43,109 nt of DNA from Prochlorococcus sp. AG-424-P18 (GTDB lineage: Bacteria; Cyanobacteriota; Cyanobacteriia; PCC-6307; Cyanobiaceae). The DNA lies in the NCBI GenBank assembly GCA_003213235.1, contig QCNJ01000013.1, positions 1 to 43,109 of the forward strand, in the 5' to 3' direction. Both the position numbers and the translations under genes were made by a program. The notes under the pieces were generated by a model that was not told the origin of the DNA, ran no database searches, and saw nothing but the letters and a program-made list of their open reading frames with translations. This document shows, piece after piece, positions 27,550-36,531 of this stretch (positions within the stretch are counted from its first letter, which is position 1; the number at the start of each line of letters is the position of its first letter).

Positions 27550-27582
27550 CTGAATTTGATAAACTACCTTTCTAAAAACTTT

Positions 27583-28380
27583 TTACCATGCACTAAATCC
27601 CCCATCAACTACAAAATTTTGACCTGTCATATATTCTGAAGCATCGGAGGCAAGAAGAGCTATTATTCCAGTGAAATCATCCTCTTTAGCCATTCTTTTC
27701 AAAGGAGTTTTATCTTTATATTGAGTGATAAAGTTATTTGGTTGGTTTCTAAATATACCACCAGGAGAAATTGAATTAACTCTTATTTCTGGCCCTAAGG
27801 TTGTTGCTAACCACCTTGTTAATTGTATTAGAGCACCTTTGGAACAGCTATAGGCTGCAGGATTAGCAAGATCATTATTCTCATATAATTTCCAATCAGG
27901 ACCTAAGAAGCCATATATTGAAGCAATATTTATGATATTTCCTCCCTCAGATTTTCTTAATAAATTTCTTAAAAGCTGAGAAAGATGAAATGGAGCAGTA
28001 ACATTAACTTCAAATGCTCTTCTCCATGTATCAAGAGATTGATATTCAAATTCAACTGACCAACCTTTTAAATTAGAAGTTCCTACAAAAGCAGCATTAT
28101 TGATTAGACAATTTAATGATTTTATTTCTTCTTGAAGATTCTCAACAAACTTTTTTCTATCATATTCATTTTCTAGATCTACTTCAAAAGTTTTCACATC
28201 AACATTATATTTTCTATCTATTTCAAGTTTTAATCTAGAAAGATCTTCTTTAAATCTATCAACCAAAATTAGATTTGATCCCAATTCAGCGAGAGTAAAA
28301 GAAATTGATTTTCCTAACTTACCTGCTGCACCAGTTATTATTGTATTCTTATTATTCATATCAAATATTTGGTTATTCAT
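27583..28380 (-). CDS. Short-chain dehydrogenase/reductase of the sugar cassette
   Basis: A 265-residue classical SDR. The cofactor loop TGAAGKLG is at 16-23, NNAA at 94-97, and the catalytic residues are S154 (NIASIYG), Y177 and K181 (YSCSK). The C-terminus has the usual ASEYMTGQNFVVDGGFSAW. It resembles SDRs such as PtmA found in nonulosonic-acid and flagellin-glycan loci, so an NAD(P)-dependent oxidation or reduction of a sugar hydroxyl or keto group is likely, but the substrate is unknown. It is the last gene of the operon, and its ATG directly follows the stop of the carbon-nitrogen hydrolase gene with no gap. Confidence 0.85.
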   Translation of the reverse strand: MNNQIFDMNNKNTIITGAAGKLGKSISFTLAELGSNLILVDRFKEDLSRLKLEIDRKYNVDVKTFEVDLENEYDRKKFVENLQEEIKSLNCLINNAAFVGTSNLKGWSVEFEYQSLDTWRRAFEVNVTAPFHLSQLLRNLLRKSEGGNIINIASIYGFLGPDWKLYENNDLANPAAYSCSKGALIQLTRWLATTLGPEIRVNSISPGGIFRNQPNNFITQYKDKTPLKRMAKEDDFTGIIALLASDASEYMTGQNFVVDGGFSAW

Positions 28381-29193
28381 CTAAAAAATTTTTATAGACA
28401 TTGTTTTATTTAAATTAATGTATTTTTTAAAAACGTTGTCATTAATAGTATTAAATTTTTTTCTAATTAAATTAACTTCTTCAAAATTTACTTCATAAAC
28501 ATCTAATTCTTTATAAGTAAAAATAGGATGTAAAATCTCTCCGGAAGGAGAAAATATTACTGAGCTTTTTTCATACTTTATGTTATTGCCATCTTTACCA
28601 TCTCGATTAACTCCAATCATAAAGAATTGATTTTCTATCGCTCTAGATTTTAATAAAGAATACCAATGATTAATTCTAGAACTCGGCCAGTTTGCTATAC
28701 AAATTGCTCCCGAACAATACTCACTCATTATGTTGAATAGTATTGGAAATCGAAGATCGTAACATATTGAGGCGCCTATTTTAATATCGTTATGGTTAAG
28801 AACCACTATTTCGGTTCCACTTTTGTAATTATTTTTTTCTCCAGAGAATGTGAATGGATGAACCTTTGCATAACTCTGAAAATTACTTGATAACGGATTG
28901 GTATAAAATAGACTGTTGTTGAGCTTTGATTCAGTTGAGTGAACTGATATTCCAAAAACTATTGAAACATTATAAAGCTTCGATAAATTATCAAAGAATT
29001 TGATTGTTTCTGATTTTTCTTTGAATTCAGCAATTGAAACTTCATTTATGCAAAATCCAGTAAGGGTCATTTCTGGAAAAATAACTAACTCAATATTTAA
29101 TGATTTACATTTTTTAATCAAATTTGAACAACTACTTTGATTATTTTTCTTTTTTAACCATTCCTGCTTAAGAGAAACTAAACCAATTTTCAT
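28381..29193 (-). CDS. Carbon-nitrogen hydrolase (nitrilase superfamily)
   Basis: A 270-residue nitrilase-fold enzyme with the complete Glu-Lys-Cys triad: E41 (VIFPEMTLTGF), K110 (YAKVHPFTFSGE) and C144 (GASICYDLRFP). The segment around it (CIANWPSSRINHWYSLLKSRAIENQ) matches amidase branches such as omega-amidase rather than nitrile hydrolases. It should hydrolyse a small amide or carbamoyl group. In this operon it may trim an amide on a sugar or recycle the nitrogen carrier of the aminotransferase step; both are inference. One base overlaps the aminotransferase stop. Confidence 0.86.
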   Translation of the reverse strand: MKIGLVSLKQEWLKKKNNQSSCSNLIKKCKSLNIELVIFPEMTLTGFCINEVSIAEFKEKSETIKFFDNLSKLYNVSIVFGISVHSTESKLNNSLFYTNPLSSNFQSYAKVHPFTFSGEKNNYKSGTEIVVLNHNDIKIGASICYDLRFPILFNIMSEYCSGAICIANWPSSRINHWYSLLKSRAIENQFFMIGVNRDGKDGNNIKYEKSSVIFSPSGEILHPIFTYKELDVYEVNFEEVNLIRKKFNTINDNVFKKYINLNKTMSIKIF

Positions 29194-30545
29194 TAATTAA
29201 ATTTCCTAAAAACTGGTTTTATAGACGGACCTTCTAAATATTTATGAACTCCTTCACTTAAAGCTTTTTTATAAATTTTCATTACATCATCTAAGGCATT
29301 TAATGTTTTATTCAATTCTCTATTTCCGTGGCTATATGAAATTGAGATCCATGGCATCAATATTTTTCTTTTAATCATTTCTTGGGCAAATAAAGTTCTA
29401 AATTCAGTTGATATTGACAAATCATTATCTTTACATATGTAATTCAAACATATTCCTGGTCCTGTCATATAAATATGTTCTCTTAAATTATGGTTTTGAG
29501 ATAGTTTATTGAAAGAATTTTTTAACTCAATTCCATACTTCCAGAGATGAGAACATACATTTTTTCTTTTATAAAATTCAACTGTCTTTACAAAGGCGCC
29601 CAAACTACACATTTCTGCTCCATGAGTCGAGGACAATAGAAAAGTTCTTTCTAGGTTAGGAATATTTATTGAACCAAGTTCCATGATTTCTTTTTTTCCT
29701 CCTAATGCGGATATTGAAAACCCATTCGCCATGGCTTTCCCGAAAGTTATAAGATCAGGCTCAACACCAAAATAATAGGCACCTCCTTTAAGATGCCATC
29801 TAAAACCAGTAATCATTTCATCTAAAATAAAAAGTGAACCTTTGTCTTTACAAAGATTTTGAACTGAATAGAGAAAGTTTAAATCCGAGTGAAGAATATT
29901 ATCATCTTGTTTAATATCATCAAGTTCTATAGAGTCAATTTTTATTGGAGTTTCAGAAGTTGCAGGTTCGAGCATTACTCCAGCAATTTGATTTGGGAAT
30001 TGATCAAAAAGATTAATTAAAGAATCTAAATTACCATAATCAAATAAAAGAATATATTTAGATGAATCAGGGCAAGTCCCTCTTTTTATGGGTGTTGTAG
30101 ATATAAACCAATCATCAAAAGAATAAAATGGATGTTGTCTTGGTATTGCAATGTAATTTCGCCCAGTAAATGATCTCGCTAACTTTATTGCAGCGGTGGT
30201 TACGTTAGATCCATTTTTCGCGAACTTGACCATATCAGCCGAAGGAATATTTTCTATGAAGCATTCAGCAGCTTTAAGCTCAATTTCGGATGGTCTTGTA
30301 AAGTTATTTCCTAAATTAATTTGGTTTATTGCTGCACGATTAATTACTTTATTTGAATAACCCAGAGTAATCGCTCTTAAAGCCATCCCATAGTCTAAAT
30401 ATTTATTTTTTTTCTTATCCCAAACATAAGCACCTTTTCCTCTAGATAAAATTTCGGGAGCGTTAATAGGGAATTGGTCTGCCCCCCTAGAGTAGGTATG
30501 AGCCCCCCCTGGGATTAAATTTTCTAATTTACGCTTATAACTCAT
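29193..30545 (-). CDS. Class III aminotransferase, glutamate-1-semialdehyde aminomutase-like
   Basis: A 450-residue PLP enzyme. IPGGAHTYSRGADQFP at the N-terminus is the hallmark of a HemL-like branch often found in polysaccharide loci. NGSNVTTAAIKLAR at about 111-124 binds the cofactor phosphate, D242-E243 lie in LDEMITGFRW, and K270 (TFGKAMANG) is the Schiff-base lysine. Pointers away from true HemL are the setting among sugar genes and the divergent insertion rich in aspartate near 205-220. Likely it transaminates a keto or aldehyde sugar intermediate. It lies 30 bases after the Gfo/Idh gene. Confidence 0.84.
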   Translation of the reverse strand: MSYKRKLENLIPGGAHTYSRGADQFPINAPEILSRGKGAYVWDKKKNKYLDYGMALRAITLGYSNKVINRAAINQINLGNNFTRPSEIELKAAECFIENIPSADMVKFAKNGSNVTTAAIKLARSFTGRNYIAIPRQHPFYSFDDWFISTTPIKRGTCPDSSKYILLFDYGNLDSLINLFDQFPNQIAGVMLEPATSETPIKIDSIELDDIKQDDNILHSDLNFLYSVQNLCKDKGSLFILDEMITGFRWHLKGGAYYFGVEPDLITFGKAMANGFSISALGGKKEIMELGSINIPNLERTFLLSSTHGAEMCSLGAFVKTVEFYKRKNVCSHLWKYGIELKNSFNKLSQNHNLREHIYMTGPGICLNYICKDNDLSISTEFRTLFAQEMIKRKILMPWISISYSHGNRELNKTLNALDDVMKIYKKALSEGVHKYLEGPSIKPVFRKFN

Positions 30546-30575
30546 TCTTTTTTGGTTTATAAATATGATAATTAT

Positions 30576-31577
30576 CTATTTTATTTTTAGGGAAATTTTT
30601 TCTAATTCATTAAGCAAAGATAAAACTTGATAATCCTTTTCTAGAGTATTTGGGAATAATTTGGTTCCCCTTGTTTTTACTGCATTCAAGAAATCGTTTA
30701 TTTCTTCTATGTAAGGCCTCTCTGGATTAATATATCCAGGTTCAGCATCTCCATCATCTAAATTAAAAGTAATCCATTTTTTCTGGTTTTTTTCTGCATA
30801 TCTAACACAATTTTCATCCTGACTGTAAACAATTTGTCCTTCTTTTCCGCTTAATCTAAATTCTCTCAGAGCAAAAGGTCTGGAAATTACCTCAATAGTG
30901 ATATTGGCAATTAAGTTATTGGGATAATTTAAATGAATTTGATAAAAATCATCAATATCGATATTTAGATTCTTTGTATTTTTGATAATAGAACTAATAG
31001 GGGTAGGATTCCCAAATAATGAATTAAGCCAGGTTAATTCAAAAGGAACAATTTCTCTACATCCTCCTGTAATTTTATTAGAAACATAAAAGTCTTTAAC
31101 ATTTTCCCAAGGATGCCAATCTGGAAGATACTGTCCAGTTTGATAAGTCATATAAATCGGATCGCCAATAATTTTATCTTTAATAATTTTCTTAATCAAT
31201 TTAGGACCTTTAAAATATTTCATAGTGCATGATGGAGCAACAACTATAGAAATCTCTTTTATTTCTTCAGAAAGTTCTTTAATTAAGTGAGAATCTGTTA
31301 CCGATGCTTCAATAAAGCATGGAATATTTTTTCTAACCAACTCAAAAGCATAATCCATATGACTCTCAGGCGAAGTAGAAATAATTGCAGCATTAATAAT
31401 ATTTTTTTCTAGAAGAACTGAGTAATTATCTACAGCATTTATCTTATATTTATCAACGACTTCTTTGGATCTATCTGAACGAGTATCAAAGCCATATATT
31501 TCATCAATACCAAGACTTTGGAGGCATCTAATTCTCCTTTTCCCCATTGATCCAAGACCTATTATTAAAACTTTCAT
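30576..31577 (-). CDS. Gfo/Idh/MocA-family NAD(P)-dependent oxidoreductase
   Basis: A 333-residue dehydrogenase. The Rossmann start is LIIGLGSMGKRRIRCLQSLG, followed by AAIISTSPESHMDYA and IPCFIEAS, the last aligned with the usual EKP position but lacking its lysine there. The C-terminal domain contains VSNKITGGCREIVPFELTWL, which carries the region of the usual active-site histidine/aspartate. Members oxidise or reduce ring hydroxyls of sugars, and PtmF-like members are found in legionaminic-type loci. It overlaps the cytidylyltransferase stop by 4 bases. Loss of the EKP lysine could change its reaction. Confidence 0.84.
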   Translation of the reverse strand: MKVLIIGLGSMGKRRIRCLQSLGIDEIYGFDTRSDRSKEVVDKYKINAVDNYSVLLEKNIINAAIISTSPESHMDYAFELVRKNIPCFIEASVTDSHLIKELSEEIKEISIVVAPSCTMKYFKGPKLIKKIIKDKIIGDPIYMTYQTGQYLPDWHPWENVKDFYVSNKITGGCREIVPFELTWLNSLFGNPTPISSIIKNTKNLNIDIDDFYQIHLNYPNNLIANITIEVISRPFALREFRLSGKEGQIVYSQDENCVRYAEKNQKKWITFNLDDGDAEPGYINPERPYIEEINDFLNAVKTRGTKLFPNTLEKDYQVLSLLNELEKISLKIK

Positions 31578-32293
31578 AGAACTTTCGCGTTATTTTTTAA
31601 TAAACTTTCTATACAAATAAAATCATAAATATCATCAACTTCATAATTCTGATTCCTACTAATAATATAACCCAAAGTTCTTTTTGGATAAAAAGTCTTT
31701 TCATTTAATAAAACTTCCACTTTGGAAATGTAGGCTACTCCAAAAGGGAAATAAACCTTTTTTTGGTCTTGTCTTCTTAAATTATTTGTATCTCCAGTAT
31801 TGTATGGGACGACAGTTCCATCTGATTCGATAATTTTAAAATGTGCTGGATGTTCAGAAACTTCACCTAAACTTACAATTGCATCACTATCTTTTATGTT
31901 GGAATATAATTTTTCTATCATATTGTCGATATCATTAATTTTTCTTATAGGTGATGTAGGTTCAAGTAATGCTACACAGTCAAATTTCATATTTAAATCG
32001 TTAGCATAAAAATTCAAGGCATGTTCAACCACAGAAAAAGAAGTAGCTGAGTCAGTTGCTAAATGTTTAGGACGAAGAAAAGGGACATCTGCACCATATT
32101 CCTTACTTATATTTGCAATTTCTTTTGAATCAGTGCTTACCATGACTAAATCAATCATTTTAGAATCTAAAGCAGCTTCGATAGTCCAGCAAATTAAAGG
32201 TTTGCCTAATAATAATTTTAAGTTCTTTCCAGGTAAACCTTTAGACCCTGAACGGGCTGGTATTACAGCAATAGTTTTGAATCTTTTATTCAT
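31574..32293 (-). CDS. CMP-acylneuraminate/nonulosonate cytidylyltransferase-like protein (NeuA type)
   Basis: A 239-residue nucleotidyltransferase. IPARSGSKGLPGKN at 11-24 is the CTP-binding P-loop of the NeuA/KdsB group. LEPTSPIRKINDID and the later RRQDQKKVYFPFGVAYI are typical of NeuA/PtmB rather than KdsB. It should join CMP to a 2-keto-3-deoxy acidic sugar. It is the first gene of the five-gene operon, 246 bases from tRNA-Phe. No NeuB-type synthase lies in the window, so the sugar acid must come from elsewhere or the substrate is not a standard nonulosonic acid. Confidence 0.86.
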   Translation of the reverse strand: MNKRFKTIAVIPARSGSKGLPGKNLKLLLGKPLICWTIEAALDSKMIDLVMVSTDSKEIANISKEYGADVPFLRPKHLATDSATSFSVVEHALNFYANDLNMKFDCVALLEPTSPIRKINDIDNMIEKLYSNIKDSDAIVSLGEVSEHPAHFKIIESDGTVVPYNTGDTNNLRRQDQKKVYFPFGVAYISKVEVLLNEKTFYPKRTLGYIISRNQNYEVDDIYDFICIESLLKNNAKVL

Positions 32294-32485
32294 GACTAAT
32301 TAGTAATATTAGAGATTTAAAATCTCAATCTATATATTTTATAAGCCTAATAGTAACTCTCCTTACCACTTATATCTAACCAATAATCCTCTAAATTATA
32401 AAAAGAAACATCAAACAATTTATTTTACTTTTTTTAAAATTTGAATTTTACTTACGTTTTAAACTGTTACCCTAAATTTTCTAAA

Positions 32486-32517
32486 AAATAAGCCTTATTT
32501 AGAAGACTCATTAGTCT
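32486..32517 (-). terminator. Two small hairpins between the cassette and tRNA-Phe, possible terminator
   Basis: AAATAAG/CTTATTT at 32486-32500 and AGACT/AGTCT at 32504-32517 (CATT loop) are adjacent inverted repeats lying 23-54 bases past the tRNA 3' end. On the minus strand the first is followed by a short T run. They could end the tRNA transcript; both stems are short. Confidence 0.35.
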
Positions 32518-32539
32518 AATTTTTATAAAGAATTCAAGA

Positions 32540-32612
32540 TGCCAGGACCCAGATTTGAACTGGGGACACGGCGATTTTCAGTCGCCTGCTCTACCAACTG
32601 AGCTATCCCGGC
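32540..32612 (-). tRNA. trnF: tRNA-Phe (anticodon GAA)
   Basis: Read on the minus strand, 73 bases fold as a full cloverleaf. The acceptor stem is GCCGGGA with TCCTGGC (one G-U pair), the D-arm GCTC/GAGC, the anticodon stem GGCGA/TCGCC and the T-arm CCCAG/CTGGG with loop TTCAAAT. Anticodon GAA lies at positions 34-36, and the discriminator base is A. CCA is not encoded. The 3' end faces the sugar cassette. Confidence 0.97.
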
Positions 32613-32704
32613 TCTAACCCATATACTTTAAATTAAGATGTGTAGTTTGTGAAACCCCTTTTATTAAAAAATTTATATCTTGGTTAAATTTCTTTTGAAA
32701 AAAA

Positions 32705-33937
32705 TTATTCATTTGCTTTGATAGTTAATAAGGCAGTCCCAAACGAAGTAGTTTTCTTACATGAAACTATAGGTATATTAATAATTTTTTCTCTTATCTT
32801 TCTCCACTGAGGGTTTTTTGCACCTCCACCAACAGTAATGATTTTTTTTGGAAGCGAGCCCGTCAGTTCATTTAGTTTTTCCCATCCTTTTAATTCAATA
32901 TTTGCTAGACCCTCCAATAAAGCATGTAAATAAAGCGAGTCACTTACGGGCCTAGGGCCAAGAATTGGCTCTAAATCAGAATTATTTATAGGGAATCTCT
33001 CTCCTTTACTGTTAAGAGGTAAAAGATTTAAAGAAGTGTTTTTTGATGTATTTATTTGTCTACTAAGTTCTTCGATTTCTAAGTCAGAAAAGAATTTTGA
33101 AAGAATACCGCATCCCGCATTTGAAGCGCCTCCACAGACCCAATTACTGCCGACTTTATGTGTTGTAACTCCTTTTTCTTTTATTGGGTTATCAATAATT
33201 TTTTTAACCACAATTGTTGTTCCTAAAACTGTAAGACCATCTTCTTTTCCTATATCTGCAGCTAGTAAACTTGCATTTGAATCAGTGGTGCCTGAGATTA
33301 ATATTAATTTCTTATTCAATTTAAAACTTTCTGCTAAACCTAAATGGATTTGACCAATGATTTTTCCACTTTTTATTATTTGAGGTAGACATTTTTTCCA
33401 TGAATTATTGAAATAGCCTTTGGGCCATGATTCTTTTATTTGATCCCAACCAAGCTTGAAGTTGTTGCTTTCTTCTCCATGTGTCCAATCTTTTAAAAAC
33501 CACCCAGTTATCCAGTCAGATTGATGTCTTAAAAGTATTTTTGTTCCATATATATTTATCAGTTTCAATGCTTTAGCCAGACTACTGTATGGCGTTTGCA
33601 AATGATCTTCTTCAGAAGTTATTGATTCAATTAGAAGCTTATCCCCATTACATGCTTGGTTATAAGGTATTGCTTCTCCCACAGGCTCCCCTTTTAAGTC
33701 GCATGCTACCAAAGTTCCCGAGGTGCCGGATATTGCCAATTTATGAAGGTTACTTTTGACCTTTATAGGTAAACTATCTAAGAGTTTTTTACAAGAATTG
33801 GTCCATGAATTTGGATTTTTAAGGGAGTATTTATAGGATGTTGAATTTGAATATATTAATTCCTTATTAAAATTTATTATCGATATTCTTGCACCACTAG
33901 TTCCAAAGTCTAACCCTCCAAAAAGATTATCTGTCAT
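32705..33937 (-). CDS. FGGY-family carbohydrate kinase
   Basis: A 410-residue sugar kinase with the ASKHA fold. The N-terminus LFGGLDFGTSGARISI holds the phosphate-1 loop. LAISGTSGTLVACD, ILISGTTDSNASLLAADIG and the C-terminal ITVGGGAKNPQWRKIR (adenosine motif) complete the pattern. It is shorter than typical xylulokinases (about 490). Cyanobacterial and plant short-form relatives (AtXK-1 type) have been reported to phosphorylate D-ribulose, so D-ribulokinase is a good guess, not shown here. It is 12 bases downstream of metK on the same strand. Confidence 0.85.
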   Translation of the reverse strand: MTDNLFGGLDFGTSGARISIINFNKELIYSNSTSYKYSLKNPNSWTNSCKKLLDSLPIKVKSNLHKLAISGTSGTLVACDLKGEPVGEAIPYNQACNGDKLLIESITSEEDHLQTPYSSLAKALKLINIYGTKILLRHQSDWITGWFLKDWTHGEESNNFKLGWDQIKESWPKGYFNNSWKKCLPQIIKSGKIIGQIHLGLAESFKLNKKLILISGTTDSNASLLAADIGKEDGLTVLGTTIVVKKIIDNPIKEKGVTTHKVGSNWVCGGASNAGCGILSKFFSDLEIEELSRQINTSKNTSLNLLPLNSKGERFPINNSDLEPILGPRPVSDSLYLHALLEGLANIELKGWEKLNELTGSLPKKIITVGGGAKNPQWRKIREKIINIPIVSCKKTTSFGTALLTIKANE

Positions 33938-33949
33938 AAATATAAAAAA

Positions 33950-35191
33950 TCATAAAAAGATTTTAGATGCCTCCGCTAATTGTGTTGCTTTTTCTTTTAC
34001 ATTTTCCCAAGGAAGCTCAAGATCTCTTCTCCCAAAATGTCCGTAAGAAGCAGTCTTCCTGAAAAATTCACCACCCATTATTTTTGGCAGATTTTTTAAG
34101 TTGAATTCTTTTATTATCGCTGCAGGTCTCAAATCAAAGTACTTATTAATAAGTTCAGTTAAATTAGCTTGTGAAATAACACCAGTATCAAAAGTTTCTA
34201 CAAGAATGGAAATTGGTTTGGCCACACCAATTGCATAACTTAATTGTACTTCAACTTTTTTTGCTAATTTTGCCTGAACAATACTTTTAGCTACATAACG
34301 TGCTGCATAAGCAGCTGATCTATCAACTTTTGTGGGGTCTTTGCCCGAGAATGCCCCACCTCCATGTCTTGCATATCCACCATAAGTATCTACAATAATT
34401 TTTCTACCTGTAAGACCCGCATCCCCCTGAGGCCCCCCAACAACAAATTTACCTGTGGGATTTACTAAGAATCTTGTTTTGTTAATGTTTGGTTTGATTC
34501 CTAAATCTTCAGTGGCAGGGATTACAACATTAGTCCATAAATCTTCTTTAATTCTTTGACGAATTTCTACTTCATTTTTGATCCCATCAATCTCAGGATT
34601 ATGTTGAGTTGAAATTAAAATAGTATTAATTGAAACTGGCACTCCTTTTTCGTAATCAATGCTAACTTGAGTTTTGCCATCGGGCAGGAGATAATCAAGG
34701 ATTTTTTCATGTCTCACTTTAGAAAGTTGAATGGCTAATCTATGAGCCAAGCTAATTGGTAATGGCATTAATTCAGGTGTTTCATCACATGCATATCCAA
34801 ACATTATTCCTTGATCACCAGCTCCGGTATTGTTTTCTAAATCATTGTTAATATCATCTGCTTGATTGACTCCTTGTGAAATATCTGGCGATTGTTCATC
34901 AAGGGCTACTAAGACAGCACAGCTATTGGCATCAAATCCTCCTGCTTTATAGCCTTCATATCCAATTTCTTTAATTACATTTCTAACTAGTTTTATATAA
35001 TCAACTTTTGCTTTTGAAGTTATTTCTCCAGTGAGTAAACAAAGACCAGTATTTACTACAGTTTCGCATGCAACTCTGCTTTCTGGGTCTCCTGTCAATA
35101 AAGCATCCAAAACGGCATCGCTTATTTGATCACATATTTTGTCAGGATGACCTTCAGTAACAGATTCAGAAGTGAAGATAAAATCACTCAT
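33950..35191 (-). CDS. metK: S-adenosylmethionine synthetase
   Basis: MetK (413 residues) makes S-adenosylmethionine from methionine and ATP. The ATP-binding [18 protein letters not shown] is at 8-25 with H15. [24 protein letters not shown] is the loop motif and the P-loop-like [19 protein letters not shown] follows later. Length and motifs are normal. 140 bases separate it from rpsA. I looked for a SAM riboswitch in that gap and could not recognise one. Confidence 0.97.
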   Translation of the reverse strand: MSDFIFTSESVTEGHPDKICDQISDAVLDALLTGDPESRVACETVVNTGLCLLTGEITSKAKVDYIKLVRNVIKEIGYEGYKAGGFDANSCAVLVALDEQSPDISQGVNQADDINNDLENNTGAGDQGIMFGYACDETPELMPLPISLAHRLAIQLSKVRHEKILDYLLPDGKTQVSIDYEKGVPVSINTILISTQHNPEIDGIKNEVEIRQRIKEDLWTNVVIPATEDLGIKPNINKTRFLVNPTGKFVVGGPQGDAGLTGRKIIVDTYGGYARHGGGAFSGKDPTKVDRSAAYAARYVAKSIVQAKLAKKVEVQLSYAIGVAKPISILVETFDTGVISQANLTELINKYFDLRPAAIIKEFNLKNLPKIMGGEFFRKTASYGHFGRRDLELPWENVKEKATQLAEASKIFL

Positions 35192-35331
35192 GTATATAGA
35201 ATTATTTAATATTTAGCTTTATCCTAAATTAGTTTGACGTTACTAATCAATAATTGTAAATTAAAAATTCTTGTTTTAAATTTAAGAAATTTTTGATTGA
35301 TATATCCTTGCTCGACAAATAATAAGCAAAT

Positions 35332-36423
35332 TTAAACTGTTTCAGCTGAAGCTGTAGGAATATCTTCGTTATCGTCAGTTTGTTCAAATAACATTTGTTT
35401 GTATTTCGCAGCCATTTCTTCAGCTTTACTAAAAACTTTTTGAGGGTCGGTTAACATATCTCCTGGTTCAGGTTCAAGTGCTTTAGTAGATAATGAAATT
35501 CGTCCTCTTTCTGAATCAAGGTCAATTATCATTACTTTCATTTGGTCATTCACATTTAAAATATTATGAGGAGTCTCAATATGTTCATGACTAATCTCAG
35601 AAATGTGCAATAGACCACTAACTCCACCAATATCAATAAAGGCTCCATAAGGTTTAATACCTTTCACAGACCCAACAACAACTTCTCCTACCTCAAGTCG
35701 GTTCATTTTTTTCTCAACTAAAGCTCTTCTATGACTTAGTACTAATCTATTTCTCTCTTCATCAACTTCAAGAAATTTTAAAGGTAAATATTCACCTTCC
35801 AAGTCATCTTTAATTTTTCGAGCACTTATATGAGATCCTGGGATAAAACCTCTCAAGCCTTCTACCCTCACAAGAGCTCCGCCTCTGTTTGTTGCAAAAA
35901 CTTCAGAATATATAGTTGCATCTTCTTTTTGGAGTTGTCTAACCCTTTCCCATGCTCTTTGATACTCAATTCTTCTAATAGAGAGGGCTAATTGACCATC
36001 CTCATTTTCCTCGCTCATTATGAAAAATTCTCTACTTTCTGAAGGTTGTAAAACATCATTAAGTCCTTCAACCCTATTTATAGAAACCTCTTGGACAGGC
36101 ATAAAAGCAGCTGTTTTTGCTCCTATATCAATCATGGCTCCTTTGGGCTCCAGAGCAAAAACTGTACCTTGAACTAAATCGCCAGGCTTGAAATTGTAGT
36201 CATACTTACCCAAAAGTGATGCAAATTCTTCTTGTGTGAATCCTGCGTTGTCAAAATCCGTGTTTGTTCTACTAGAGGAAGAATCAGCTGAAGGTATATC
36301 GCTCTTCTCGAAAGATAAATCTTCCTCAATTTGAGAGGCTGCATTATTATCTAATTCAGTCGAATTTTTAATTTCTTGATCCTCAGAAAGTTCTTTAATG
36401 GTTTGAGAAGAATTTTCGTTCAT
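35332..36423 (-). CDS. rpsA: 30S ribosomal protein S1 (cyanobacterial three-repeat form)
   Basis: S1 (363 residues) binds mRNA on the small subunit and helps initiation. An acidic, low-complexity N-terminus (1-75) precedes three S1 OB-fold repeats, at about 78-145 (FKPGDLVQGTVFALEPKGA), 160-230 (EVFATNRGGALVRVEGLRGFIPGSH) and 245-315 (EVVVGSVKGIKPYGAFIDIGG). The E. coli protein has six, while cyanobacterial Rps1A-type proteins have three. A palindrome lies just upstream. It follows nrdR in the direction of transcription. Confidence 0.94.
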   Translation of the reverse strand: MNENSSQTIKELSEDQEIKNSTELDNNAASQIEEDLSFEKSDIPSADSSSSRTNTDFDNAGFTQEEFASLLGKYDYNFKPGDLVQGTVFALEPKGAMIDIGAKTAAFMPVQEVSINRVEGLNDVLQPSESREFFIMSEENEDGQLALSIRRIEYQRAWERVRQLQKEDATIYSEVFATNRGGALVRVEGLRGFIPGSHISARKIKDDLEGEYLPLKFLEVDEERNRLVLSHRRALVEKKMNRLEVGEVVVGSVKGIKPYGAFIDIGGVSGLLHISEISHEHIETPHNILNVNDQMKVMIIDLDSERGRISLSTKALEPEPGDMLTDPQKVFSKAEEMAAKYKQMLFEQTDDNEDIPTASAETV

Positions 36424-36437
36424 TTGTTGTATCGCAG

Positions 36438-36452
36438 ACTACCTAAGGTAGT
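36438..36452. repeat. Perfect 7+1+7 palindrome in the rpsA leader
   Basis: ACTACCT and AGGTAGT flank a single A, 15-29 bases before the rpsA start. The one-base centre disfavours an RNA hairpin with the full stem and suits a dimeric protein-binding site, or a shorter stem with a 5-base loop. It lies where it could affect initiation at rpsA. No known cyanobacterial operator was recognised. Confidence 0.45.
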
Positions 36453-36531
36453 TAGAAAGGAATGCTACCAGCCTGCAAACCAATAGCAAAAAACATTTTG
36501 TTATGTATTCTACACTTTAGGATGCTGAATT

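Noticed and set aside
27297..27582. Copy of the tRNA-Phe 3' end as an attachment site
   Set aside because: No stretch resembling the T-arm or acceptor end of tRNA-Phe was found in this gap.
29193..30545. True HemL (glutamate-1-semialdehyde aminomutase)
   Set aside because: The N-terminal PGGAHTYSRG and operon setting point to a polysaccharide-linked relative.
35192..35331. SAM riboswitch before metK
   Set aside because: The 140-base gap is AT-rich with no conserved SAM-I, SAM-II or SAM-V core that I could recognise.
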